Part shown: positions 5,429-14,600 of the stretch, piece by piece | How positions within the stretch are numbered: position 1 is the first letter of the stretch | How the letters are laid out: each line of letters opens with the position of its first letter | Assembly: GCA_017380355.1 (NCBI GenBank) | Contig: JAFOED010000110.1 | Location: 1 to 19,760, forward strand | Direction of reading: 5' to 3' | Origin: Ruminococcus sp. | Lineage (GTDB): Bacteria; Bacillota; Clostridia; Oscillospirales; Acutalibacteraceae | Length of the DNA: 19,760 bases | The notes under the pieces: generated by a model | Database searches by the model: none | Seen by the model: the letters and a program-made list of their open reading frames with translations, nothing else | What the model was told of the DNA's origin: nothing | Program-made: the position numbers and the translations under genes

Positions 5429-8368
5429 TTACCATGTGCCAACGTTATGGCCGTTGCCTGTTTTTGAACTCTGAGCGTAATACTTTACTGCTCCACCCGG
5501 ATATGTGATGTCAACCGTCTGTGAGGTACCATTGGTAAATATGATATACTTCACGTCTTTTGGCACATCAAATGTATATAGCGTTTCTCCGTATTCGTTT
5601 GTGCCTGACTTTGTCATAGCCTTACCCGGCCAAGTGACCATTGATGTATTTGAATCACTCCAGTAATAGCAATAGAGCGTTCCGCTCCAGTTGAGTGAAT
5701 TTGTGAATGTCACCTGATTTCCTGTTACAGGTGCAGTGGTAGGTTTTACTGTCGGTTCAGTAGGCTGTGTTTGTGGTTCTGTCGGTGTAACTGTCGGAGT
5801 ATAATCGACAAGCTTGCCGACATTTTTTGTGTCTGTCAACATCGCGATATAGCGTTGAACTATAGTTGCGTCGGTAATGTTTACGTGAGAGCTCGCATCG
5901 CAATCTGAGAGATCGGCATAATAATCGTTGTCAGTAATAATATTTGCCATTCTTCGCTGGATTGTAGTTGCGTCTACAATGTTGATAGTTCCGTTTCCGT
6001 CCGCATCGCCGTAAACCATATCAGAAACTTTAAATTTTATTGTTTTTTCTGCGTATTCCTTGTAATAGTCAGTAGATGAAACAGTGAGGGTATATTCTCC
6101 CGCTTTCTGAGGGGTGAAGGTACAGGAGGTTGTTGTGCTGTTGATAAGATAGTTTGAAGAAGAATATTTGTTTACTTCATCAAGCCATACGTTGCCTGTG
6201 CTATCTTTTATCACAAAGCGTGACTCTGGTTTGTGCGGACCTGAGAGTAATCCTTCAAATTCGGTGATACTTGAGAATGTTACCGGTTTTGATACAAGGT
6301 GGTTTGGTTTATCTGAAATTATAGACTTGATTATGAACGGTTGGTCAGTAACATCGACCAGTATGGAGGTTTGTGCTGTTTGCTGTGCATAGTCCATTAC
6401 TTCTACGGTAATTTTGTATGTAGTTTCATTTTCGAATTTTAACGGGCTGTTCTCGTATTTAACGTTATAGTTAACTGTCTTTATTGCACCTGTGCTGAGG
6501 TCTTCCATAGTGTATTTATACTGGTATGGTTCGTATCCACCTGTTACATTAAAATCGAGTTCGCAGCGTTTTTTGATGTCAGGAGTGCCGTTTGAAACCT
6601 TTAAGTCAGAGATTTTGAGCTCTTCATGCTGACCTTTAGTGAAATAGTAGTTAAGTCCTGCTACAGCTTTGTAGTTGTTGCCAGAGTTATCGTCGATTTT
6701 ACCGGAATCATCACTAAAATAGAGGTCGACAGAGCTTGTATCTTCGATAACGTATTTGTAGAGGTATCCGTAACGCTCGTCGTTTTCTTCCATCTTCACT
6801 TTCGTAAAGGTGGAGCCTGACTTTTTGTAATGGAGGTTAGGCTCGTCAAAGCCTACGTAGTAAACAACAACGTTGTCTGTGGTTTTGTTTTTGAGAGGTG
6901 CGCTCCATTCACCGCCGTTTATGGTTATTGGATAATTTGCGCTCACCTTGTATTCCTTGCCGGTGTACTCGTTTACAAGCGACACACCCTTCACAATTAC
7001 GGTGCTTGGATCATCCTGACCATCTTTGACGGTTATTGTAAAATCGTAGTCTTCGAAATTAGCGGTCGTAAGAGCAGGCGACAAATCATTCAGAGGATAA
7101 AGGAAAGTTGCGTCGCATGCGGTTGTTGTACCATTAAAAGCGTGCTTGTCGGTGGTGCCGAAATATCTCGCGTCATCGAGCATATAGCGACTGTATTCAC
7201 TACCGTGAAGTGAAGCAGAGAAAACAGCGTAGAATCGCGATCTGTTTGCAGTATTGACTGCGAGTTTTGCGTAGATGTCGTTGCCTTCGTTTACACTAAC
7301 GTCTATTCTTGTGATTTCATCAAACACACGTCTTCTTTTGCTGTTCTGGGCAACTCCTTCAACACACGAAACATCATTCAAAGAGTCGTAAGAAATCCAG
7401 ATGAAGCCTTTGTTGCCCCAGTTTGTGCCCCATGAGTTAGCGACTTTCAGAGCGCCCATTTCACCATCGTCTATAGCGTTATTATCGTTAATATCGCACC
7501 AAATGTTGTCGTTGTATCCGACGATAGTCATACGATGTCCGCCTTCAGTAGAAGGAAGCGCGCTCAAGTATTGTTCATTTAAATATTTATCATTTTCAGG
7601 AGCATTTGCGTTTGCTTTGAGCTTTTTCTTTCCTTTATCAAGACTTGTTATGTAAGTTGAACATCCGAGTATATCACCATTTGATAATGCGGTTTTAATC
7701 GCGAGCAAATCTTCGTCATCAGGAGACGTGATGTCTTTTCCGTCTTTACCGATATCTTCAAAAAGCTGGTAATCAGCTAAACGATAACGCATCGCCTCAC
7801 GCCAGACTTTTTCGTCTGTGCTCCAGCTTAAGTAATCCTTTGCGTCGTATGGTAAAGTTTTTAAAGTAGGACAGCCGTGCTGTTTTAAGATACCGTATAC
7901 CTGAGCGTAGTTAGTGCCTGAGCCTGTGCCGTGACATAAGAAGTTAAACGCCCACTTCGGTGAGAATGAGTTGTCTTTGGTTGTTGTGACTTTTCTTGCT
8001 CTGTTGATTTCGTAAGTGAACTGGTAATAGGAACTTGCGAATGGTACACATGAGTTAAGAGAACCCTGAGTGTCAATTACAGGGAAATAAGGAGACTGGC
8101 TGTTATCAGCGGATGAAGGGAGAGTATATGCTCCTGTTGCGGCAACATCTTTTTTGCCGGTTTGATTCGCATCTTTAAGTTCAAAGTAATCATCTACTGT
8201 CGAAATAACATATGGGTCATCAGTATTTTCTGTTTCAAGGCTTAAGTCGCCCATTCCGAGATCAGAAAAATCATCGTTTGTTTGCAGTGCGCTAGCACTA
8301 AAAGGGAAAGATGATACCAGTATAGTAAGCATCATAAATACACAAAGGAGCTGTTTTGTCTTTCTCAT
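5429..8368 (-). CDS. Secreted papain-family (C1) peptidase with CBM25-like, Ig-like, dockerin and CBM26-like modules
   Basis: The 979-residue product starts at ATG 8368 (MRKTKQLLCV), preceded by AGAGGT with 8 bases of spacing; a signal peptide ends near ASA 25-27. A C1 peptidase follows at about 90-340: Gln101, Cys107 (QGSLNSC), His278 (GGHRMTIVGYND) and Asn311 (NSWGTNWG), so the catalytic set is intact, although the Trp after Cys is replaced by Val. A 12-residue EF-hand-like loop (292-303) sits between His and Asn. At 499-575 VVYYVGF, LHYK and DDNSGNNY resemble CBM25. Ig-like regions cover about 585-782. A dockerin (784-845) has two calcium loops beginning at D788 and D822 and helices DATTIQRRMA and DATIVQRYIA. 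A Pro/Thr linker leads to a CBM26-like module (885-965: NWSGTLYCYYWSD, TWPG, FTNG). It probably docks to an amylosome cohesin and binds starch. The peptide substrate is unknown. Confidence 0.9.
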   Translation of the reverse strand: MRKTKQLLCVFMMLTILVSSFPFSASALQTNDDFSDLGMGDLSLETENTDDPYVISTVDDYFELKDANQTGKKDVAATGAYTLPSSADNSQSPYFPVIDTQGSLNSCVPFASSYYQFTYEINRARKVTTTKDNSFSPKWAFNFLCHGTGSGTNYAQVYGILKQHGCPTLKTLPYDAKDYLSWSTDEKVWREAMRYRLADYQLFEDIGKDGKDITSPDDEDLLAIKTALSNGDILGCSTYITSLDKGKKKLKANANAPENDKYLNEQYLSALPSTEGGHRMTIVGYNDNIWCDINDNNAIDDGEMGALKVANSWGTNWGNKGFIWISYDSLNDVSCVEGVAQNSKRRRVFDEITRIDVSVNEGNDIYAKLAVNTANRSRFYAVFSASLHGSEYSRYMLDDARYFGTTDKHAFNGTTTACDATFLYPLNDLSPALTTANFEDYDFTITVKDGQDDPSTVIVKGVSLVNEYTGKEYKVSANYPITINGGEWSAPLKNKTTDNVVVYYVGFDEPNLHYKKSGSTFTKVKMEENDERYGYLYKYVIEDTSSVDLYFSDDSGKIDDNSGNNYKAVAGLNYYFTKGQHEELKISDLKVSNGTPDIKKRCELDFNVTGGYEPYQYKYTMEDLSTGAIKTVNYNVKYENSPLKFENETTYKITVEVMDYAQQTAQTSILVDVTDQPFIIKSIISDKPNHLVSKPVTFSSITEFEGLLSGPHKPESRFVIKDSTGNVWLDEVNKYSSSNYLINSTTTSCTFTPQKAGEYTLTVSSTDYYKEYAEKTIKFKVSDMVYGDADGNGTINIVDATTIQRRMANIITDNDYYADLSDCDASSHVNITDATIVQRYIAMLTDTKNVGKLVDYTPTVTPTEPQTQPTEPTVKPTTAPVTGNQVTFTNSLNWSGTLYCYYWSDSNTSMVTWPGKAMTKSGTNEYGETLYTFDVPKDVKYIIFTNGTSQTVDITYPGGAVKYYAQSSKTGNGHNVGTW

Positions 8369-8407
8369 CTTTATGACCTCTGAAAATCTAAAGTTATACC
8401 GATATTT

Positions 8408-8436
8408 ATTATAACGATGTAATTGTTCAAGTTCAA
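8408..8436 (-). promoter_or_regulatory. Promoter of the minus-strand dockerin peptidase
   Basis: On the minus strand TTGAAC (8431-8436), a 17-base spacer and TATAAT (8408-8413) form a near-consensus sigma-A promoter about 40 bases upstream of ATG 8368. ACCGATATT, shared with the operator region at 3783-3791, lies just downstream of the -10 at 8398-8406; this may be chance. Confidence 0.75.
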
Positions 8437-8463
8437 TCAAACTTAGTATAAAGATAAAGAAAA

Positions 8464-8497
8464 GCTCTGTTTTCATAAAAAAGTCAAAAAACAGGGC
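8464..8497. other. Inverted repeat between the two divergent peptidase promoters
   Basis: GCTCTGTTTT (8464-8473) and AAAACAGGGC (8488-8497) can pair over 10 positions with one G-T wobble across a 14-base loop. It lies between the minus-strand -35 and the plus-strand -35, where a shared regulator might bind. No T run follows in a useful direction, so it is not read as a terminator. Confidence 0.4.
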
Positions 8498-8524
8498 ACT
8501 AATTTGTGAAAATAACGCTTTATA

Positions 8525-8553
8525 TTGCATATATACGGTTGCAGTGTTATACT
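8525..8553 (+). promoter_or_regulatory. Promoter of the plus-strand dockerin peptidase
   Basis: TTGCAT (8525-8530), a 17-base spacer and TATACT (8548-8553) form a good sigma-A promoter. It is followed by AAGGAGG (8577-8583), seven bases before the GTG start at 8591. Confidence 0.75.
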
Positions 8554-8590
8554 CGAAGAGGATTTATGCGAAACGCAAGGAGGAATTAAT

Positions 8591-11566
8591 GTGAAAATCC
8601 AAAGCAAAGTTTTGTCATCGGTGCTTATATTAAGTATTATAGTGTCGATGCTGAATGCTCTTCCGGTAGGAGCAACTGTGTTCGAAAAAACACAGTCATC
8701 ATTTGAAAGAGTAGAAACCAAGGACGGTATCCGCTACGTTGGTGCTACAGGTAATGCTGAAATCAGTGAAGAAGTGCCAGAAAATACAGTAATCATCAAT
8801 TCTGTAAGCGATTATAATAATCTGGCTCAGAACAGTGATGATAGTAAAAAGAATGTCGCAACGACTGGTGCAGGTTCGCTGCCGTCGGCAGTTGATAATA
8901 GTGCGTCGAGATTTTTCCCTGCTATAGGAGATCAGGGTGGAGTTGGCTCTTGTCAGTTCTGGGCTCAGGTTTACTACCAGTTTACATACACGATGAACAA
9001 AGAGATGGGAGTAACTACTACTGCAGATAATACATTCTCTCCGCAGTGGGCGTACAATATTGTTGCCAGCACAGACGAGATGACTGGTACATGTTATAAT
9101 CTGTACACAATGATGAGAGTACAGGGTAATGTTTTTCAGAGTCAGGTGCCTTACACTGAAGATTTACGATCATTCCATCCAACTGAAGAAATATGGAAAA
9201 CTTCTATCAAATACAGACTCAAGGATTATCAGAAAATTGCAAGTGTCGGTGAAAAAGATTCAACAATTACATCTGTGGATGACGAGGATCTTGCTGTTAT
9301 AAAAACTGCGCTTGCAAATGGTGATGTGCTTGCTTTTTCAAGCTATATCTATAGCTGGGATATCACTAAATTAAAACAGAATAGCGCCGCTCCTGAAAAC
9401 AAAAAATATGAAAATCAGGAATTTTTGCGCGAGGTAGATGGCTCTGAAGGTAGCCATAGACTGTCGCTTGTCGGATATAATGACGATATCTGGTGCGATG
9501 TAAACGATAACAACATTGTAGACGATGGTGAAATGGGCGCGTTCAAAATTGCAAACTCGTGGAGCGACAAATGGGGAAATAATGGCTATATGTGGGTTTC
9601 TTACGATGCCTTAAATGAAGTTTCGTGTGTGCAGGGCGCAACACCTGAAGCAAAAAGACTGCCTGTTTTTGGTGAGATGAGCCGAATCGATGTTATGCAG
9701 TATGGTGAGGATTCACAACTTTACTTAAAATACACCCTTAACACAGCTGACAGAACACAAGTAAAGCTCACAATAAATGCCGAAAAAGACGGCACACCAT
9801 ACTCAAGACAGGTTTACTCAAATATCTTCCACGGAGATAAAATCGCTTATGATGGTTCATCTCAGGCGACAGACGCTACGATGGTCGGATTGCTCAGCAA
9901 CGTTGTCGAGGGAATAAAGAGTGAGGATTTGAATGGCTACAGTTTGAGTGTTACTTTCGAAGATATGCAAAAAGATGGCAATGTTCTTACGGTAAAAGAC
10001 GTTGTTTTTGTCGACGAAACCGCAGGAAAAGTTTACGAAGCTGAAAACGCTTATCCTCTCATTCTGGATGGTGAACAAAAAACAGTAAAATACACAGAAT
10101 CAACTCTTAATCACGCTGTTGTTTATTACAGAGGCTACGATAATCCGAAAATAAGTTATAAAGTTTCAGACGGTGAGTTTTCGAGTGCGGATATGGTGTA
10201 CACGGATGAGCGCCGCGGTTACCTGTACAAATATGTAATAGACCTTAAAGAAAACGATAGCGCTTGCATTTACTTTACAGGAGAAAACGGCGATACTGAC
10301 GATAATTCAGGCGAATGTTATACAGTAAACAGAGGAAATAATTTCTTTGTGACAGAAGATTTGATAAAGCCTATTACCGGTGTGATTACTAAAGATTTGA
10401 ATTCAGTTATAGACGTTGATGGCGGATGTAATTTTAATATATCAGTTAGTGGTGGTTACGCTCCATATCTGTATCGATACACGTTTACAAATCTCTCAAC
10501 AAACGAGCAGTTCGTTGAAGAATTCAAAGAAAAACCAAATACAACGTACTACTTCAGAGAGGAAGCAGAATATGAGGTTGCAGTTGAAGTAAAGGATTTC
10601 TCGGATAATATAGTTGTCATCAAAGATATAGTCGAAGTAAAGAATATGCCGTTCATGTTCAAAGAAATGCACACCGAAAAACCAGCATATCTTGTAGGCG
10701 ATAATGTGGTTCTGAATGCGACTACACAGCACGAAAAAATCAAATACACAGGCAGACCGAAAAACAAATATGATATTGTTATCACGGATGAAGAGGGCAA
10801 CGTGTGCCACAAGAGCACAGTATCTTGTAAGACATTCAGCCTTATAAAACGTTATAGCAATATCATCGAAAACTTTGTTGTACACAAAAGTGGCAGATAC
10901 AAAGCGACAATTTCATCGACGGATGCTAATAATGAGTTTGCGCAGATGAGTATTGAGTTTGATGTCTTCGATAAAACAATCGGCGACGCAAACTCTGATG
11001 GAAGCATCTCTGTAGTTGATGCTACATTGGTACAGAGAATGCTGGCTAGCATTATTTCTGTGGACGACATAAACAGAGAGCTTTCTGATAGCGATAAAAA
11101 CGAGACACTCACTATTATTGATGCAACATATATTCAGCGTTATGTTGCACAATTAAACGACTGCGCGAGAGTTGGCGAAAAGGTGGAGTATATCCCACCT
11201 GTAGAGCCTACTCAGCCGACAGAACCTGAAACTGAGCCTACACAACCACCAACCCAACCGCCTGCTGGTGAAAACAAAGTAACATTCACAAATTCACACA
11301 AGTGGAGTGGAGATATATACTGTTATTATTGGAGTGATTCCAACAAAGCGATGACCTCTTGGCCAGGTGTTAAGATGACATTTGACAGTATAAATGAATA
11401 TGGTGAGTCTATGTATACGTTTAACGTACCACAGGAAGCGACATATATCATCTTTACTAATGGTGCTGCACAGACAACGGATATAGCCTATCCGGGCGGT
11501 GTAGTCAGATATTATCCGATTTATGACTCTGACTCCAAAGGTAATAAGTTGGTTAATACATGGTAA
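8591..11566 (+). CDS. Secreted papain-family (C1) peptidase paralogue with CBM25-like, Ig-like, dockerin and CBM26-like modules
   Basis: The 991-residue product starts at GTG 8591, seven bases after AAGGAGG; the frame stays open upstream to 8525, but that would run through the promoter. Signal peptide cleavage is near residue 28. The domain order copies its divergent neighbour: C1 peptidase at about 105-350 (Gln115, Cys121 in QGGVGSC, His289, Asn322), an EF-hand-like loop at 303-314, and a CBM25-like module at 508-585 (VVYYRGY, DDNSGECY). Ig-like stretches at about 592-793, a dockerin at 798-855 (loops from D799 and D833), a Thr/Pro/Glu linker and a CBM26-like module at about 896-974 complete it. 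Two changes stand out: Gln follows the nucleophile instead of Trp, and the usual NSWG is NSWS. The triad is kept, so it should still be active, perhaps with altered specificity. It is probably a cohesin-docked, starch-binding peptidase; the substrate is unknown. Confidence 0.9.
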   Translation: MKIQSKVLSSVLILSIIVSMLNALPVGATVFEKTQSSFERVETKDGIRYVGATGNAEISEEVPENTVIINSVSDYNNLAQNSDDSKKNVATTGAGSLPSAVDNSASRFFPAIGDQGGVGSCQFWAQVYYQFTYTMNKEMGVTTTADNTFSPQWAYNIVASTDEMTGTCYNLYTMMRVQGNVFQSQVPYTEDLRSFHPTEEIWKTSIKYRLKDYQKIASVGEKDSTITSVDDEDLAVIKTALANGDVLAFSSYIYSWDITKLKQNSAAPENKKYENQEFLREVDGSEGSHRLSLVGYNDDIWCDVNDNNIVDDGEMGAFKIANSWSDKWGNNGYMWVSYDALNEVSCVQGATPEAKRLPVFGEMSRIDVMQYGEDSQLYLKYTLNTADRTQVKLTINAEKDGTPYSRQVYSNIFHGDKIAYDGSSQATDATMVGLLSNVVEGIKSEDLNGYSLSVTFEDMQKDGNVLTVKDVVFVDETAGKVYEAENAYPLILDGEQKTVKYTESTLNHAVVYYRGYDNPKISYKVSDGEFSSADMVYTDERRGYLYKYVIDLKENDSACIYFTGENGDTDDNSGECYTVNRGNNFFVTEDLIKPITGVITKDLNSVIDVDGGCNFNISVSGGYAPYLYRYTFTNLSTNEQFVEEFKEKPNTTYYFREEAEYEVAVEVKDFSDNIVVIKDIVEVKNMPFMFKEMHTEKPAYLVGDNVVLNATTQHEKIKYTGRPKNKYDIVITDEEGNVCHKSTVSCKTFSLIKRYSNIIENFVVHKSGRYKATISSTDANNEFAQMSIEFDVFDKTIGDANSDGSISVVDATLVQRMLASIISVDDINRELSDSDKNETLTIIDATYIQRYVAQLNDCARVGEKVEYIPPVEPTQPTEPETEPTQPPTQPPAGENKVTFTNSHKWSGDIYCYYWSDSNKAMTSWPGVKMTFDSINEYGESMYTFNVPQEATYIIFTNGAAQTTDIAYPGGVVRYYPIYDSDSKGNKLVNTW

Positions 11567-11594
11567 ATTTAAACTGAATAATGAGTAAAAATTA

Positions 11595-11622
11595 AGCCCG
11601 TACGATTCCGTACGGGCTTTTT
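11595..11622. terminator. Bidirectional intrinsic terminator
   Basis: AGCCCGTACG (11595-11604) pairs perfectly with CGTACGGGCT (11609-11618) over loop ATTC, followed by a T run on the plus strand and TTAATTTTTAC on the minus strand. It ends the plus-strand peptidase transcript and can back up the convergent LRR operon. Confidence 0.92.
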
Positions 11623-11631
11623 GCATAAAGG

Positions 11632-11664
11632 AACAGGCTGTCTGATATAGACAGCCTGTTTTTA
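11632..11664. terminator. Second hairpin terminator between convergent genes
   Basis: A perfect 12-bp stem, AACAGGCTGTCT (11632-11643) with AGACAGCCTGTT (11649-11660), and loop GATAT are followed by TTTATATTTA on the plus strand. It starts only a few bases past the LRR gene stop, so on the minus strand it is the first hairpin the LRR mRNA meets, though with a poorer T tail there. Confidence 0.8.
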
Positions 11665-11667
11665 TAT

Positions 11668-14600
11668 TTACTTTTCAAAAAGTATAGAAGAACCGATGGT
11701 GTCGTAACCACTTGTGTATGACTTGCCTGTTGAAGAGATACATCTCACTGTGTAAGTGTATTCTTTTCCTGACTCAACACCTGTGTGAGTGAAGGTGGTT
11801 GCGGTTGTGTCTTTGAGTTTTTTCCAGCTTGAGCCAGACTTCACAAAAACTCTGTATTTTGCTGCACCCGTTACCTTATCCCACGTGATTTTCACGCCTT
11901 TTGAGGTGCTCTCAAGTTCTTTTATTACAGGAGCTGCGATAAAAGTGTTTTTTGATGAGGTTTTGTAGTAGCTCGAAAAATCTCCTGTGTTGTCGTATGC
12001 ACGGACTCTGTATGTGTAACTTGTACCCGACTTTGCATTTTCGTGAACAAAAGTAGTGGTGGTTGATTCGCCAATCTTTTTAAAGCCTGAACCTGAATTT
12101 GCGTAAATGTTGTACTTGCTTGCGCCAATTGACTCTTTGTATGTAAGCTTTACTCCGTCTACTGTGTTCGAAGTTTTTGTAACAGCAGGAGTAGAGAGGA
12201 ACATAGCCTTTGTGCCCACAGTATCATAACCACTTTTGTATGATTTACCTGTTGATGAGATACATCTTACTGTGTAGGTATAGGTTTTACCTGACTCGAC
12301 ACCTGTGTGAGTGAATGAGGTTGAAGTTGTGTCCTTGAGCTTTTTCCAGCTTGAGCCTGATTTCACAAATACTCTGTATTTTTCAGCACCCTCTACCTTA
12401 CCCCATGTGATTTTTACACCTGTTTCTGTGTTTGACGTTTTTGTAATCTGAGGCGGAGCGATGTACTTATTTGAAAAGCCTGTGGAATTATATGCACTCA
12501 CACTCTCACCGCTACTGTCATATGCTCTTACAGTATACTTGTATGTTGTTCCAGACTTAACATCTTTGTGAGTAAAAGTTGTTGTATCAGTTGTACCGAG
12601 TGACTTCCAGTTTGACCCTGACCTTACATAAACTCTGTATTTTGAAGCACCCTCTACAGCCTTTATTGTAAGCTGTGCACCATCGTTAGTGTTGGTGATT
12701 TTAGAGACTGATGGAGTTGTGAGTCTAACAATCTCAAGCGGAATGTCAGTAATAGAGTTTGTTGGTTTTCCGACAAATTGCACTGTATAGTAGTACTTTG
12801 TGCCGGCTTTTGCGGTTTTATCTGTATAAGACAAAGAAGTTGTAGTACCGATTTTTTCCCACTCAGTACTATCAGTGCATCTGTATATATCATATTTGCC
12901 ACTTGATGCACCCGACGATTTAGAGAAAGTTATTTTAACTCCACCTGAAGTGTTCTGGATTTTTGTAAGTTTCGGCGCATTCAATGCCCAATACATATCA
13001 TAAGCATCTGCATAATCGTCAGCGAGTGAACTCTTTACACCTACTACCATAAACCCACTATAGCTGTAATTCTTTCCATCTTCTTCAAAACACCCCAAAG
13101 CCATACCGCCAATACGCTCAACACTCTTTGGAATAACAATCTGATACAAGTAGTGACAATTGAAGAATGCTTGTGAACCTATTATTTCGAGACCGGATTT
13201 TATATCCACTTCGTATAGGTTTTCACAGCTCATAAAAGCTTTTTCCCCAATTTCAGTACAAGACGCAGGAATGTTTATTCTCTCGAGAGAAGTGCAATTA
13301 TAAAACGCCTTTGTGCCTATTGATTTGAGCTTTGTGTTGTTTTCTAAATCAACTGTAACAAGATTTGTACAGTTTTCAAATGCGCTCTCGTTTATGTATA
13401 CAACGTTGTTCAAGGTGATTTCAGTAAGTCCAACGCAGTTATAAAAAGCACAACTATACACTCTTTCGATTTTGTTATCATTAACAAAGCTTATATCAAC
13501 AAGATTTTCGCAATTATAGAAAGCTCTGCTTCCAACAGCCTTGATTGTGCCAGTTTCTATACTTTCAAGGCTTGTACAATTATTGAAGCAATAATCCTTA
13601 ATAGTATCTATACTGTTCGATAATTTTACTGTTTTTAAGTTAGTGCAACCATCAAACACATAGCCGCCTAAAGATATATCTTCTTTATTTGGTAAAGCAA
13701 CACAAGTAAAACCTGTGCAACCTGAAAATGCACCATCGCCGATATAGGTACAGTTAGAAAAATCAAAACTTGTAAGGCTTGTACAATTTGAGAAAGCATT
13801 TTTACCAATACTATTCAACTTGCCCGCTTGTATATTTTTAAGATTTGTACAACCAAAAAAGGCTTTATCGCCGACATCAGTACAGTTAGCAAAAGAAAAA
13901 TCCGTAATGTTTTTACAACTACTAAACGCACTATTACCGATGCTTGTTATGTTGCCTTCCTGTGTATTCTTTAGATTTGTACAACCCGAAAAGGCACCAT
14001 TACCAACAACAGTACAGTTTGAAAAATCAACGTTTGTGATACTTACGCAGTTAGAGAAAGCATTACTGCCGATACTTGTTATTTTGCTGATATCTATATT
14101 TTCAAGACTTGTACATTCACTAAAGAAAGAATCTGGAATGGCATCTATGGTATTATCTAAGTTGACTGTATTTAAGTTGGTACATTTACTAAAGGCTCCA
14201 CTCGCGGAAGTTAAATCCATATTATCCGGCAAGGTTATGGATGTAAGACCTGTACAATAAGAAAATGCTTTTTGACCGATTTTATTACAATAAGTGAAAT
14301 CATAGTTTGTGAGTTTTTCGCAGTAGCTGAAAGCATATTCGCCTATACTTGTTATCTTACTTGCGTTTATATTTTCAAGACTATTGCAACTACTGAAGAA
14401 AGAGTCAGGAATGAAATTTATATTGTCAGGGAAATTAACTGTTTTTAAGTTACTACACTGACGAAACGCTCCAACTGCAGAAGTTATATCAATATGACTT
14501 GGCAAAGTTATGGATGTTAAACCATCACATCCATAAAATGTATCTTTACCTATTTTACCACAATAAGTGAAATCAAAAGATTTCAGGTCACTACATACAA

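Noticed and set aside
6830..7213. 127-codon plus-strand open frame inside the peptidase gene
   Set aside because: It is opposite a well-supported coding region, has no recognisable domain and no convincing start signal.
8369..8530. A 54-residue N-terminal extension of the minus-strand peptidase frame, starting at 8530
   Set aside because: It would run through the promoter and precede a normal signal peptide; ATG 8368 has a ribosome binding site and begins the signal peptide.
8525..8590. A 22-residue upstream extension of the plus-strand peptidase frame
   Set aside because: It overlaps the -35/-10 promoter elements; GTG 8591 with AAGGAGG seven bases upstream fits much better.
13820..14260. 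146-codon plus-strand open frame with repeated segments
   Set aside because: It is the antisense shadow of the LRR repeats; its apparent repeats mirror those of the LRR gene and it has no ribosome binding site.
13700..14580. Regularly spaced repeats that could suggest a CRISPR array
   Set aside because: The repeats are in frame, degenerate and coding, with periods of 44 or 91 codons; there are no near-identical short repeats with unique spacers.
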